Below are positions 8,468 through 15,842 of a stretch of DNA of 64,000 bases, piece by piece. The DNA is from Sphingomonas sp. HMP6 (GTDB lineage Bacteria > Pseudomonadota > Alphaproteobacteria > Sphingomonadales > Sphingomonadaceae). Positions within the stretch are counted from its first letter, which is position 1. Each line of letters begins with the position of its first letter. The notes beneath the pieces were generated by a model. The model searched no databases. It was not told where the DNA came from and saw only the letters and a list, made by a program, of their open reading frames with translations. The position numbers and the translations under genes are program-made. Where the stretch lies: assembly GCF_013374095.1 (NCBI RefSeq), contig NZ_AP022672.1:124001-188000 (forward strand), in the 5' to 3' direction.

Positions 8468-8554
8468 CGCGGCCAAAGCCGCGACCGACGAGTCGCAGGT
8501 TTAGGGTGCCCCGCACCCTAAAGGCCATGCCGGGGGCATGGCCGACCTGCAACT
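8468..8554. repeat. Three-way-junction element plus adjacent hairpin in the obgE leader
   Basis: A closing stem pairs GCAGGT (8495-8500) with ACCTGC (8545-8550), extended by AGT/ACT across one mismatch (8491-8493 with 8552-8554). Inside are two perfect 9-bp hairpins with 3-base loops: TTAGGGTGC/GCACCCTAA (8501-8521) and GGCCATGCC/GGCATGGCC (8523-8543). A further hairpin CGCGGC/GCCGCG (8468-8483) adjoins. An alternative pairing GCGAC/GTCGC (8481-8485 with 8492-8496) competes with the closing stem. Confidence 0.88.
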
Positions 8555-8575
8555 CTTTGCCACGGCGCTTGCCCG

Positions 8576-9157
8576 TCAAGCCGGCAGGATCGCCTTCGAC
8601 GCCATCAGCGACCGCGTCGCGATCGTCCGCGCGGCTTCCGGCGGCAAGCCCAGCCCCTTGGCCATTGCGCCGCCGAGCAAGGCGTCGCCCATCGCCATCA
8701 GCACCAGTTGCAGCGTGTCTTCGTGGATTTGCTTGCCGGTCTCTTCATCCTCGGCGAGATCATCGACCAGGCGGAGGATCGCGCTGAGGACCGGATCGAG
8801 CGCGTCGTTATTGCCCGACAGGATCATCCACGCCGCCATCGCGCCCGCGCCGTTGACAAAGGCATCGAAGGTAAGATCGACCACTTCGCGCGGATCGGAA
8901 TCGCCCAGCCGGGCGCGCTTCGCCGCCGCGCCGATTTCAGCAGTGATCGAGTCCGCGAGATGCGTGATCAGCGCCTTTTGCAGGTCCGCGGCCGAACCGA
9001 AATGGTGGAGCAGATTGGCGTGGGTGCGCCCGATTCGCGCCGCGACCGCCTTGAGCGTGACCGCCTGTGGCCCCGCCTCGACCAGCAACGCGCGCGCCGC
9101 TTCGATTGCGGCATCGCGGGATTCTTCCGGGCTGAGTCGTTTGCGCACTATTGACAT
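8576..9157 (-). CDS. TetR family transcriptional regulator
   Basis: 193-aa regulator with an N-terminal TetR helix-turn-helix around residues 15-60 (segment VTLKAVAARIGRTHANLLHH is the recognition region) and an all-helical ligand-binding C-terminal domain. It is divergent from the metal-dependent hydrolase gene. A perfect ATGTA-N5-TACAT palindrome lies two bases upstream of its start codon and inside the promoter of the divergent gene, so it probably represses both. No Shine-Dalgarno is visible ahead of the ATG at 9157, which may be leaderless; a GTG three codons in is an alternative start. Confidence 0.9.
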   Translation of the reverse strand: MSIVRKRLSPEESRDAAIEAARALLVEAGPQAVTLKAVAARIGRTHANLLHHFGSAADLQKALITHLADSITAEIGAAAKRARLGDSDPREVVDLTFDAFVNGAGAMAAWMILSGNNDALDPVLSAILRLVDDLAEDEETGKQIHEDTLQLVLMAMGDALLGGAMAKGLGLPPEAARTIATRSLMASKAILPA

Positions 9158-9179
9158 TGATGTAAGTAATACATAGTTT
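9151..9179 (+). promoter_or_regulatory. Promoter with embedded TetR-type operator
   Basis: A consensus -35 TTGACA (9151-9156) is followed after 17 bases by TAGTTT (9174-9179), which keeps the key A and final T of a -10 box. The spacer contains ATGTA-AGTAA-TACAT (9160-9174), a perfect palindrome of the size recognised by TetR-family dimers. It drives the PF10118 gene at 9214 and overlaps the start region of the divergent tetR. Confidence 0.7.
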
Positions 9180-9213
9180 GGAGCCTGTTATTCCGATCTG
9201 TTTGGAGCTTTTC

Positions 9214-10074
9214 ATGGCGAAAGCAACCACTCCCGCCGATTTGACGATCGTCCCGCGCGACCTGCGCTTTGGCCGCGGGACGCAGATGCGCCGTTGGTGG
9301 CTGAACAACGATCCATTCGCGACCGCTTTCTATAACGCGCTGTCAGTAACCTTTCCCAAGGGTGAGGGCTTTTTCATCGATAGCGTCCGCACTTTCCGCG
9401 AAGGCACGCCGCCGCGCCTACACGCCGAAATCCAGGCGTTCATCAAGCAGGAAGTGATCCACACGCGCGAGCATGTCGCGTTCAACCGCCACGTCACCGA
9501 TCAAGGGTATGACGTGACCTTGCTCGACCGGCATATCGATGAGGCGCTGGCATTGACCAAGGGCCGCCCGCCGATCGCGAGCCTGGCGGCAACGATGGCG
9601 CTCGAACATTTCACCGCGATGCTGGCGCACCAATTGATCGCCAACCCGCGCCATCTGGCGGGCGGGGACGAGCAGGCCGCCGCCTTGTGGCGCTGGCATG
9701 CCGCCGAGGAAATCGAGCATAAGGGCGTCGCCTATGACACCTGGCTGCACGCCACGCGCGACTGGACACGCTGGAAGCGCTGGCAGATCAAGGCGCTGGT
9801 GATGATCGGCACGACGGTGAAGTTCTTCGCGGGGCGTTACAGGGGTATGCTCGAATTGCTGCGGCAGGATGGCATTACCGGCGCGAAGGCGCATTTCGGG
9901 ATCGTGTGGTACGCGCTGGGGCGGCCGGGGATGGCGCGGAAGATTCTGGGGGCTTGGCTCGCGTTCTTTTTGCCGGGCTTCCATCCGTGGAATCATGATG
10001 ATCGCAAGCTGATTGCGCTTGCGGAGAGCGATTATGCGGCGGCGGTGCTGCCACGGGGGGCGCTGGCGGCTTGA
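9214..10074 (+). CDS. Metal-dependent hydrolase family protein (PF10118-like)
   Basis: 286-aa protein of the predicted metal-dependent hydrolase family PF10118 (COG3687), with a ferritin-like helical arrangement of His and Glu residues: QEVIHTREH, LEHFTAM and HAAEEIEHK are the probable metal ligands. A hydrophobic stretch in the last third may associate with membrane. Function is unknown in the family. The start is the ATG at 9214, with TTTGGAG seven bases upstream; a longer reading from 9178 would overlap the promoter. It is divergent from a TetR gene and probably its main target. Confidence 0.8.
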   Translation: MAKATTPADLTIVPRDLRFGRGTQMRRWWLNNDPFATAFYNALSVTFPKGEGFFIDSVRTFREGTPPRLHAEIQAFIKQEVIHTREHVAFNRHVTDQGYDVTLLDRHIDEALALTKGRPPIASLAATMALEHFTAMLAHQLIANPRHLAGGDEQAAALWRWHAAEEIEHKGVAYDTWLHATRDWTRWKRWQIKALVMIGTTVKFFAGRYRGMLELLRQDGITGAKAHFGIVWYALGRPGMARKILGAWLAFFLPGFHPWNHDDRKLIALAESDYAAAVLPRGALAA

Positions 10075-10095
10075 AAGCCTGAGGTATCCCACACC

Positions 10096-10185
10096 CCGTT
10101 CGCCCTGAGCCTGTCGAAGGGCTGCATGCCACACACCGGACGCCGGTTGTGGCAAGCAAGGCTTCGACAGGCTCAGCCCGAACGG
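10096..10185. repeat. Intergenic inverted repeat, family A copy 1
   Basis: Left end CCGTTCGCCCTGAGCCTGTC onward (10096-10122) is inverted at the right end (10161-10185, ending CAGCCCGAACGG). The middle differs from the other copies. It lies in the 203-bp spacer between the convergent hydrolase and cysH genes, where a bidirectional terminator role is plausible. Confidence 0.88.
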
Positions 10186-10220
10186 TGTTGGGGTGTACTT
10201 GCCACCTAGGCCTTCGCAGC

Positions 10221-10242
10221 TGGGCCCCGGCCTTCGCCGGGG
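10221..10242. repeat. Second copy of the proB/cerR hairpin (family B)
   Basis: The 22 bases are identical to 5571-5592 and fold as CCCCGGC-CTTC-GCCGGGG. It sits immediately after the family A copy in the same spacer. Confidence 0.85.
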
Positions 10243-10277
10243 TGGCGGCAGGGGAGGCGGAGGTGAAACATTCCGCC

Positions 10278-11033
10278 TTAAAAAACCGGCTCCTCCCCCG
10301 GCTTCTCCGGCACATGAATCCCGCATTCGACCTTTTCCCACCCACGCCAGCGTCCCGCGCGTGGGTCTTCGCCCGGCAGCACTTTCGAGGTGCATGGCGC
10401 ACAGCCGATCGAGGCATAGCCCTCGGCCTCAAGCGGATGGCGCGGCAATTCGTGCTCGGCGAAATAGGTGTCGAGCGCGGTCTTGTCCCAATCCGCCAGC
10501 GGGTTGAGTTTCAGGCGACCTTCATCCTCTTCGAAGCGCGGCATTTGCAGGCGGGTGCCGGCCTGGAAACCTTTGCGCCCCGAAATCCAGGCGTCGAACG
10601 GCGCGAGCGCGCGGCGCAGCGGCTCGACCTTGCGCAGGTCGCAGCAACCGTCGGGGTCGTAATTCCAGCGCAAGCCCGTCGCGTCCTTCGCCGCGAGCAA
10701 GTGGGGATCGGGGCGGAACACGCGCAAATCGGTGAAGCCGAGCTTCTCCGAAAGTTCGTCGCGATATTGCAGGGTTTCGCCGAAAATCTTCTGCGTGTTG
10801 AGGAAGATGACGGGAATGTCGCGGTCGATCTGCGCGATCAGGTGGAGCAAAACAGCGCTCTCAGCACCGAACGAGGACACCGCCGCGACCCGGCCCTTGA
10901 ACTCGCCGGTCAACAGGTCGCCGAGCATGTCGCGCGTGCCGACCCCGGCGTAGCGCGCCTCCATCGCCGCCGCATCGGCGGGCGAGAAGGGAGCCACGTC
11001 GATCAGGTCGAGCTTGCGCGCTGCACTAGCCAT
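10278..11033 (-). CDS. cysH: Assimilatory adenylyl/phosphoadenylyl-sulfate reductase
   Basis: Reduces activated sulfate (APS or PAPS) to sulfite using thioredoxin. The 251-aa protein has the PP-loop-like SSFGAESAV segment (53-61), the cysteine pair C130-C131 and CAPC at 211-214, which together ligate a [4Fe-4S] cluster and mark the APS-reductase subgroup, and the catalytic ECGIH motif at 236-240. The start ATG at 11033 overlaps the end of the DUF934 gene by 8 bases, showing translational coupling in the cobA-DUF2849-cysI-DUF934-cysH operon. Cluster ligands favour APS as substrate; this is inference. Confidence 0.93.
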   Translation of the reverse strand: MASAARKLDLIDVAPFSPADAAAMEARYAGVGTRDMLGDLLTGEFKGRVAAVSSFGAESAVLLHLIAQIDRDIPVIFLNTQKIFGETLQYRDELSEKLGFTDLRVFRPDPHLLAAKDATGLRWNYDPDGCCDLRKVEPLRRALAPFDAWISGRKGFQAGTRLQMPRFEEDEGRLKLNPLADWDKTALDTYFAEHELPRHPLEAEGYASIGCAPCTSKVLPGEDPRAGRWRGWEKVECGIHVPEKPGEEPVF

Positions 11034-11436
11034 GCCGCAATTTCCACACCGGCACGCGCCCGTCGGCAGCCTTTTGATAGACATCGTCGTAGCGCGTTAG
11101 CGACGCCTCAAGCGTAGCCGGATCGATCTCGCTTTCGGGCGAGAAACTGTCGAAGCCGCAACGCTTCATCAGCGGCATCTGATCGACCAGCACGTCGCCC
11201 TGCGCGCGCAGTTCGCCGCTGTAGCCGGCTTCGCGCAGGATGCGCGCGGCGGAATAGCCGCGCCCGTCGCGGAAGCTCGGGAAGCTGACCTCGACCAGCG
11301 CGATGCGATCGAGATACGGCAGCAGCGCGCGGGCGTCGTCGCCTGCCTCCAGGCGGACGGCGGTGGCGTTGGTCTGCGTATCGAGGAACGCGTCGAGCGT
11401 GACGGCGGGTTCGTCGTGCGTGGCGGGATCACCCAT
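11026..11436 (-). CDS. DUF934 family protein, sulfite reductase operon
   Basis: 136-aa protein of the DUF934 family, found almost always beside assimilatory sulfite reductase genes in proteobacteria and proposed to be a small partner of the reductase. Landmark segments are LPYLDRIALVEVSFPSFRDG and the following GRGYSAARILR. It has no cysteine pair that would suggest redox chemistry; one Cys is present in MKRCGFDSF. The start ATG at 11436 overlaps the end of cysI by 8 bases, and its own end overlaps cysH, so the three genes are coupled. Confidence 0.85.
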   Translation of the reverse strand: MGDPATHDEPAVTLDAFLDTQTNATAVRLEAGDDARALLPYLDRIALVEVSFPSFRDGRGYSAARILREAGYSGELRAQGDVLVDQMPLMKRCGFDSFSPESEIDPATLEASLTRYDDVYQKAADGRVPVWKLRHG

Positions 11437-13060
11437 AAAGCGCCTCCTTGAACGGTTCCATGCCGACGCGGCGGTAGGTGTCGAGGAAGCGTTCGCCGTC
11501 TTCTCGGGCGGCCAGATAGACGTTGGTCACCGTCTCGACCGCATCGACGATACCGTCCTCGTCGAAGCCGGGGCCGGTGATCTTGGCGAGGCTGACATCC
11601 TCCGCACCCGACCCGCCGAGCGAGAGCTGGTAATTTTCGGTGCCCTTCTTGTCGACGCCGAGGATCCCGATGTGTCCGGCATGGTGATGCCCGCAGGCAT
11701 TGATGCAGCCGCTGATCTTGAGCTTCAATTCGCCGAGGTCGCGCTGCCGCGCAGGGTCAGCGAAGCGTTCGGTGATCTTCTGTGCGACCGGGATCGAACG
11801 GGCATTGGCGAGGCTGCAATAATCGAGGCCGGGACAAGCGATGATATCGCTGATCAGGTCGAGATTGGCAGGCGCGAGGCCGATTTCGCTGAGGCGGCCC
11901 CACACCGCGTACAGATCGGCCTTTCGGACGTGCGGCAAGACGATGTTTTGCGCGTGGGTGATCCGCAGTTCATCGAAGCTGAAGTGCTCGCCGAGCTTGG
12001 CGATCGCGTCGATCTGGTCGGCGGTGGCGTCGCCGGGGATGCCGCCGACAGGCTTCAAGCTGATCGTGACGATGGCATAGCCGGGTTGCTTGTGCGCGGC
12101 GGTGTTCTGGTCGACCCAGATGGCGAAATCGGGGTCGCTGCGGTCGATCGTATCGGGCACGTCTTTGTCGAACGCGGGCGGTGCGAACATCGCGGTGATG
12201 CGGTCGAACTCGGCCTTGGGCGGATCGAGCCCGAGCGCCTTGACGCTCACGAATTCCTCCTCGACCTGACGGCGATATTCGTCCGGGCCGATTTCGTGGA
12301 GCAGGATCTTGATCCGCGCCTTGTAGATATTGTCGCGGCGGCCGTAGCGATTGTAGACGCGCAGGCACGCTTCGAGATAGCTGAGCAGATCGTCGGCGGT
12401 GACGAAGTCGCGGATTTCGTGGCTGATCATCGGGGTGCGGCCCATGCCGCCGCCGACGAAGATCTTCCCGCCGAGCACACCGTCCCGCTCCAGCAATTGA
12501 ATCCCGATATCGTGCAGCCGCATCGCCGCACGGTCTTCGTGCGCCGCGATCACCGCGATCTTGAACTTGCGCGGTAAATAGGTGAATTCGGGGTGGAAGG
12601 TGCTCCACTGGCGCAGCAATTCCGCCCAGATCCGCGGATCGGCAACCTCATCCGCTGCGGCCCCGGCATATTGATCCGACGAGATGTTGCGGATGCAATT
12701 CCCCGAGGTCTGGATCGCATGCATCTCGACCGTCGCCAGTTCGGCAAGGATGTCGGGGGCCTGGTCGAGCTTGATCCAATTATACTGGATGTTCTGCCGC
12801 GTCGTGAAATGGGCATAGTCGCGATCATATTTGCGCGCGATGTGCGCGAGCATCCGCATCTGGCGGCTGTCGAGCGTGCCGTAAGGGATCGCTACGCGCA
12901 GCATGTACGCGTGCAGCTGCAGGTACAGCCCGTTCATCAGCCGGAGCGGCTTGAACTGGTCCTCGGTGATCTGCCCGGCGAGGCGGCGCTTCACCTGATC
13001 GCGAAATTCCTCGACGCGGGTATCGACGATCTGCTGGTCGTATTGGTCGTATTTATACAT
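11429..13060 (-). CDS. cysI: Nitrite/sulfite reductase hemoprotein (CysI-type)
   Basis: Six-electron reduction of sulfite to sulfide with siroheme coupled to a [4Fe-4S] cluster. The 543-aa protein has the two-fold ferredoxin-like and siroheme repeats; the substrate-site segment HFTTRQNIQYNW is near residue 85 and the cluster ligands are CPGLDYC (C-x5-C) and CINAC (C-x3-C) in the C-terminal half. The siroheme methyltransferase gene cobA is upstream in the same operon. The start ATG at 13060 was chosen because the longer reading enters a family A repeat. No flavoprotein subunit (cysJ) is present; ferredoxin or another donor is likely. Confidence 0.94.
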   Translation of the reverse strand: MYKYDQYDQQIVDTRVEEFRDQVKRRLAGQITEDQFKPLRLMNGLYLQLHAYMLRVAIPYGTLDSRQMRMLAHIARKYDRDYAHFTTRQNIQYNWIKLDQAPDILAELATVEMHAIQTSGNCIRNISSDQYAGAAADEVADPRIWAELLRQWSTFHPEFTYLPRKFKIAVIAAHEDRAAMRLHDIGIQLLERDGVLGGKIFVGGGMGRTPMISHEIRDFVTADDLLSYLEACLRVYNRYGRRDNIYKARIKILLHEIGPDEYRRQVEEEFVSVKALGLDPPKAEFDRITAMFAPPAFDKDVPDTIDRSDPDFAIWVDQNTAAHKQPGYAIVTISLKPVGGIPGDATADQIDAIAKLGEHFSFDELRITHAQNIVLPHVRKADLYAVWGRLSEIGLAPANLDLISDIIACPGLDYCSLANARSIPVAQKITERFADPARQRDLGELKLKISGCINACGHHHAGHIGILGVDKKGTENYQLSLGGSGAEDVSLAKITGPGFDEDGIVDAVETVTNVYLAAREDGERFLDTYRRVGMEPFKEALYG

Positions 13061-13075
13061 GGGGTCTATCCACCA

Positions 13076-13166
13076 CCGTTCGCCCTGAGCCTGTCGAAGG
13101 GCTGCTCTTCTCAAGCGGGCCGGAGGAAAAAGGAGGGCAGGGCTTCGACAAGCTCAGCCCGAACGG
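13076..13166. repeat. Intergenic inverted repeat, family A copy 2
   Basis: Same outer arms as copy 1 (left CCGTTCGCCCTGAGC..., right ...GCTCAGCCCGAACGG). It lies inside the sulfate operon, between the DUF2849 gene and cysI, and could separate expression of the upstream and downstream halves. Confidence 0.88.
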
Positions 13167-13177
13167 AGCAAGGGTGC

Positions 13178-13474
13178 TCATATCACCCAGCTTCCCGCCA
13201 TCGGATCGGCGGGTTTCAGCGTCAGATCGGCGCGGACCGTAGGCCCGAGCGCGCGGACGCGGTCCTTGATGTGGGCGGGGCGGGGGCCTTCGGGGGTGGC
13301 TGCGGCGTCGATGACATAGGGCACGTTGACGCGGCGCGCGCCTTCCTCGGCGCGGGCGATGCTCTCGCCCTGATCGCCGACGTCGCTCGCATCCTCGACG
13401 TGACGTGACCAGGTTGAGCCGGTCCACCAGATCACATCGCCGGTCGGCAAGTCATTCCCGGTCAGTAATTTCAC
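13178..13474 (-). CDS. DUF2849 family protein, sulfite reductase operon
   Basis: 98-aa protein of the DUF2849 family, known mainly from alphaproteobacterial sulfite reductase loci. It starts MKLLTGNDLPTGDVIWW and has no signal peptide, cysteine or membrane segment. Its start overlaps the end of cobA by 4 bases. A small accessory role in sulfite reductase assembly or electron transfer is inferred only from context. Confidence 0.8.
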   Translation of the reverse strand: MKLLTGNDLPTGDVIWWTGSTWSRHVEDASDVGDQGESIARAEEGARRVNVPYVIDAAATPEGPRPAHIKDRVRALGPTVRADLTLKPADPMAGSWVI

Positions 13475-14274
13475 GCCACACTCTCCGCAATTCTTGCCCA
13501 GCGCCCCAATTTATCCTCGGCATCGGACAGATTGACCACCTCGCCGACGACGATGATCGCGGGGCTGGCGACTTTCTCGCGTTCCACCATCTGCCCGAGA
13601 TCGGCAAGCAATGTCCTGATCGCGCGGTGCCCGTCGAGCGTGCCGCGTTCGAGCACCGCCACCGGCATGTCCGGGGCGACGCCGTCGCGCATCAATTTGT
13701 CGGCGATGTCGGTTGCCGTGGCGACGCCCATGTAGATGACGAGCGTGCGGCCCTTGCCGGCGAGCCCCGACCAATCCTGATCGGCGAGGCCCTTGCATTG
13801 CCCGGCGACGAAGCTGACCGCGCTCGAATGGTCGCGGTGGGTGAGCGGCAACATCGCCTCCGCCGCGCACCCCAGCGCCGCCGATACGCCGGGGATGATT
13901 TCGACCGGCAGACCCGCCGCGCGCACGGCCTCGACTTCCTCACCGCCGCGCCCGAAGATGAAAGGATCCCCGCCCTTCAGCCGCACGACGATCGCGCCGG
14001 TCTTCGCATGTGCGACGAGCAGCGCGTTGATGGCGTCTTGCGGGAGGGTATGGCGCGCGCGCTGCTTGGCGACCGAGATGCGCTGCGCGGCGGCGGGGGC
14101 GAGATCGAGCACGCGCGGGTCGATGAGGCCGTCATGAACGACGACATCGGCTTGCTTGAGCGCCGCCACCGCGCGCACCGTCAGCAAGTCGAGAGCACCC
14201 GGGCCCGCGCCGACGAGGATGACGCGTCCCACCGTCGATACAATGTGCGCAGTAGGGTCGAGGAGTGTTGCCAT
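13471..14274 (-). CDS. cobA: Uroporphyrinogen-III C-methyltransferase
   Basis: S-adenosylmethionine-dependent methylation of uroporphyrinogen III at C2 and C7 to precorrin-2, here most likely for siroheme used by CysI. The 267-aa protein has the SUMT signatures VGAGPGALDLLT near residue 20 and GGDPFIFGRGGEE in the middle, with no CysG dehydrogenase/ferrochelatase domain. It is the first gene of the sulfate-reduction operon, overlapping the DUF2849 gene by 4 bases. The missing oxidation and iron-insertion steps must be encoded elsewhere. Confidence 0.93.
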   Translation of the reverse strand: MATLLDPTAHIVSTVGRVILVGAGPGALDLLTVRAVAALKQADVVVHDGLIDPRVLDLAPAAAQRISVAKQRARHTLPQDAINALLVAHAKTGAIVVRLKGGDPFIFGRGGEEVEAVRAAGLPVEIIPGVSAALGCAAEAMLPLTHRDHSSAVSFVAGQCKGLADQDWSGLAGKGRTLVIYMGVATATDIADKLMRDGVAPDMPVAVLERGTLDGHRAIRTLLADLGQMVEREKVASPAIIVVGEVVNLSDAEDKLGRWARIAESVA

Positions 14275-14358
14275 CGCTGTCAGATGGGCTGGACCAAGCG
14301 CGGCCGCAATTCAAGGTTGCTTTGCCGGGGGGTAGCGAAACTTGTCGCGCGCGCCTGT

Positions 14359-15771
14359 TCAGGCGTCGCGCAAGCCGACCCCGATGCTCGCCCGCGCCTG
14401 CTCCGCTTCGCTCGATACCACCGGATAGGCGCAATAATCCGCGGCGTAATAGGCGCTCGGGCGGTGGTTGCCGGACCAGCCGATGCCGCCGAATGGGGCA
14501 CCCGACGAGGCACCATTGGTCGGCTTGTTCCAATTGACGATGCCGGCGCGCGCATTCGCCCAGAAGCGGTCGTACAGCGCTGGATCCTGGCTGAGCAGCG
14601 ACGCGGACAGGCCGTAGCGCGTGTTGTTCGCCTCCTCGATCGCATCGTCGAAGCTCGATTTGCGGATGACTTGCAGGATCGGGCCGAACAATTCGATGTC
14701 GGGCCGGTCGTTCATGTCGGTCGTGTCGATCAACGCCGGGCGTAGGAACGGGCGGTTGGCGACGGGCCGTTCGAGATGGCGGATCGCACGGCCGCCGCGC
14801 ATCATCAGTTCGAGGAAGCTTTCGGTCAGCAGGTCGGCGCTTTCATTGTCGATCACCGGGCCCATGAACGGGGCTGGGTCGGCATGCGGTTCATCGACGA
14901 TGATGCGGGTGAGCAATTTGGTCACTTCGGCCATCAACGGATCGTAGAGTTTCTCATCGACGATCAGGCGGCGCGCGGCGGTGCAGCGCTGCCCTGCGCT
15001 GGTGAAGGCGGATTGCACGATGACGATCGCAGCGGAGGGCAGATCGGGCGAATCCCACACCACGATCGGGTTGTTGCCGCCCATTTCCAGCGCGAGGATC
15101 TTTTGAGGCCGCGTCGCGAACTGTCGGTTGAGCGCGATGCCGGTGTGAGCGGAGCCGGTAAAGAGCAGCCCGTCGATGCCGTCATGCCCGGCCAGCGCCT
15201 TGCCCTCGGCAGCACCACCGATGACCAGGCGGACGCAGCCTTCGGGGATGCCGCTGGCGTGGAAGCAATCAACCAGGAACGCGCCGACTGCGGGGGTCTT
15301 TTCGGACGGTTTGAACACCACGGCGTTCCCGGCGAGGAGTGCTGGGACGATGTGGCCGTTGGGCAAATGCGCGGGGAAATTATACGGTCCGAGCACCGCG
15401 AGCACGCCGTGCGGCTTGTGGCGCAGCGCCATGCGCCCGCCCATTTGCGTGTCGAGGCGGCGCTGCGGTGTGCGCTCGGCATAGGCGCTGACCGAGATAT
15501 CGACCTTGGCGATGACCGATTCGACCTCGGTCCGCGCCTCCCACAACGGCTTGCCGGTTTCGCGCGCGATCAAATCGGCAAAACCATCGGCGCGGGCGCG
15601 CACGACATTGGCGAAACGGCGCAGCGCCTCGATCCGATACGCAAGCGGTTGCGCGGCCCAAGGCGCCCAATTTGCGCGCGCGGTGGCGACCTCGGCATCG
15701 ACATCGCCGATCTGGCCACGCCACAAGGTGGCACCAGTCGCGGGTTCGTAGGAAAGGAGTTCGGAAGACAT
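14359..15771 (-). CDS. astD: Succinylglutamate-semialdehyde dehydrogenase
   Basis: NAD-dependent aldehyde dehydrogenase of 470 aa that matches AstD of the arginine succinyltransferase pathway. The general base E229 (in ALEMGGN) and nucleophile C263 (in SAGQRCTAARR) are present, as is the Rossmann segment FTGSAHTG. No other ast genes are in the window, so the pathway assignment depends on family resemblance; AstD-like enzymes are usually 485-490 aa and this one is slightly short but complete. The gene ends with a small CGCCTG/CAGGCG palindrome over the stop region. Confidence 0.85.
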   Translation of the reverse strand: MSSELLSYEPATGATLWRGQIGDVDAEVATARANWAPWAAQPLAYRIEALRRFANVVRARADGFADLIARETGKPLWEARTEVESVIAKVDISVSAYAERTPQRRLDTQMGGRMALRHKPHGVLAVLGPYNFPAHLPNGHIVPALLAGNAVVFKPSEKTPAVGAFLVDCFHASGIPEGCVRLVIGGAAEGKALAGHDGIDGLLFTGSAHTGIALNRQFATRPQKILALEMGGNNPIVVWDSPDLPSAAIVIVQSAFTSAGQRCTAARRLIVDEKLYDPLMAEVTKLLTRIIVDEPHADPAPFMGPVIDNESADLLTESFLELMMRGGRAIRHLERPVANRPFLRPALIDTTDMNDRPDIELFGPILQVIRKSSFDDAIEEANNTRYGLSASLLSQDPALYDRFWANARAGIVNWNKPTNGASSGAPFGGIGWSGNHRPSAYYAADYCAYPVVSSEAEQARASIGVGLRDA

Positions 15772-15842
15772 TGCCGGGGTGTTTGCCTTAGTTTTGCGGG
15801 GGAATCTACACTTTGCTCCCCTCCCTGGAGGGGGGGGAGGGG

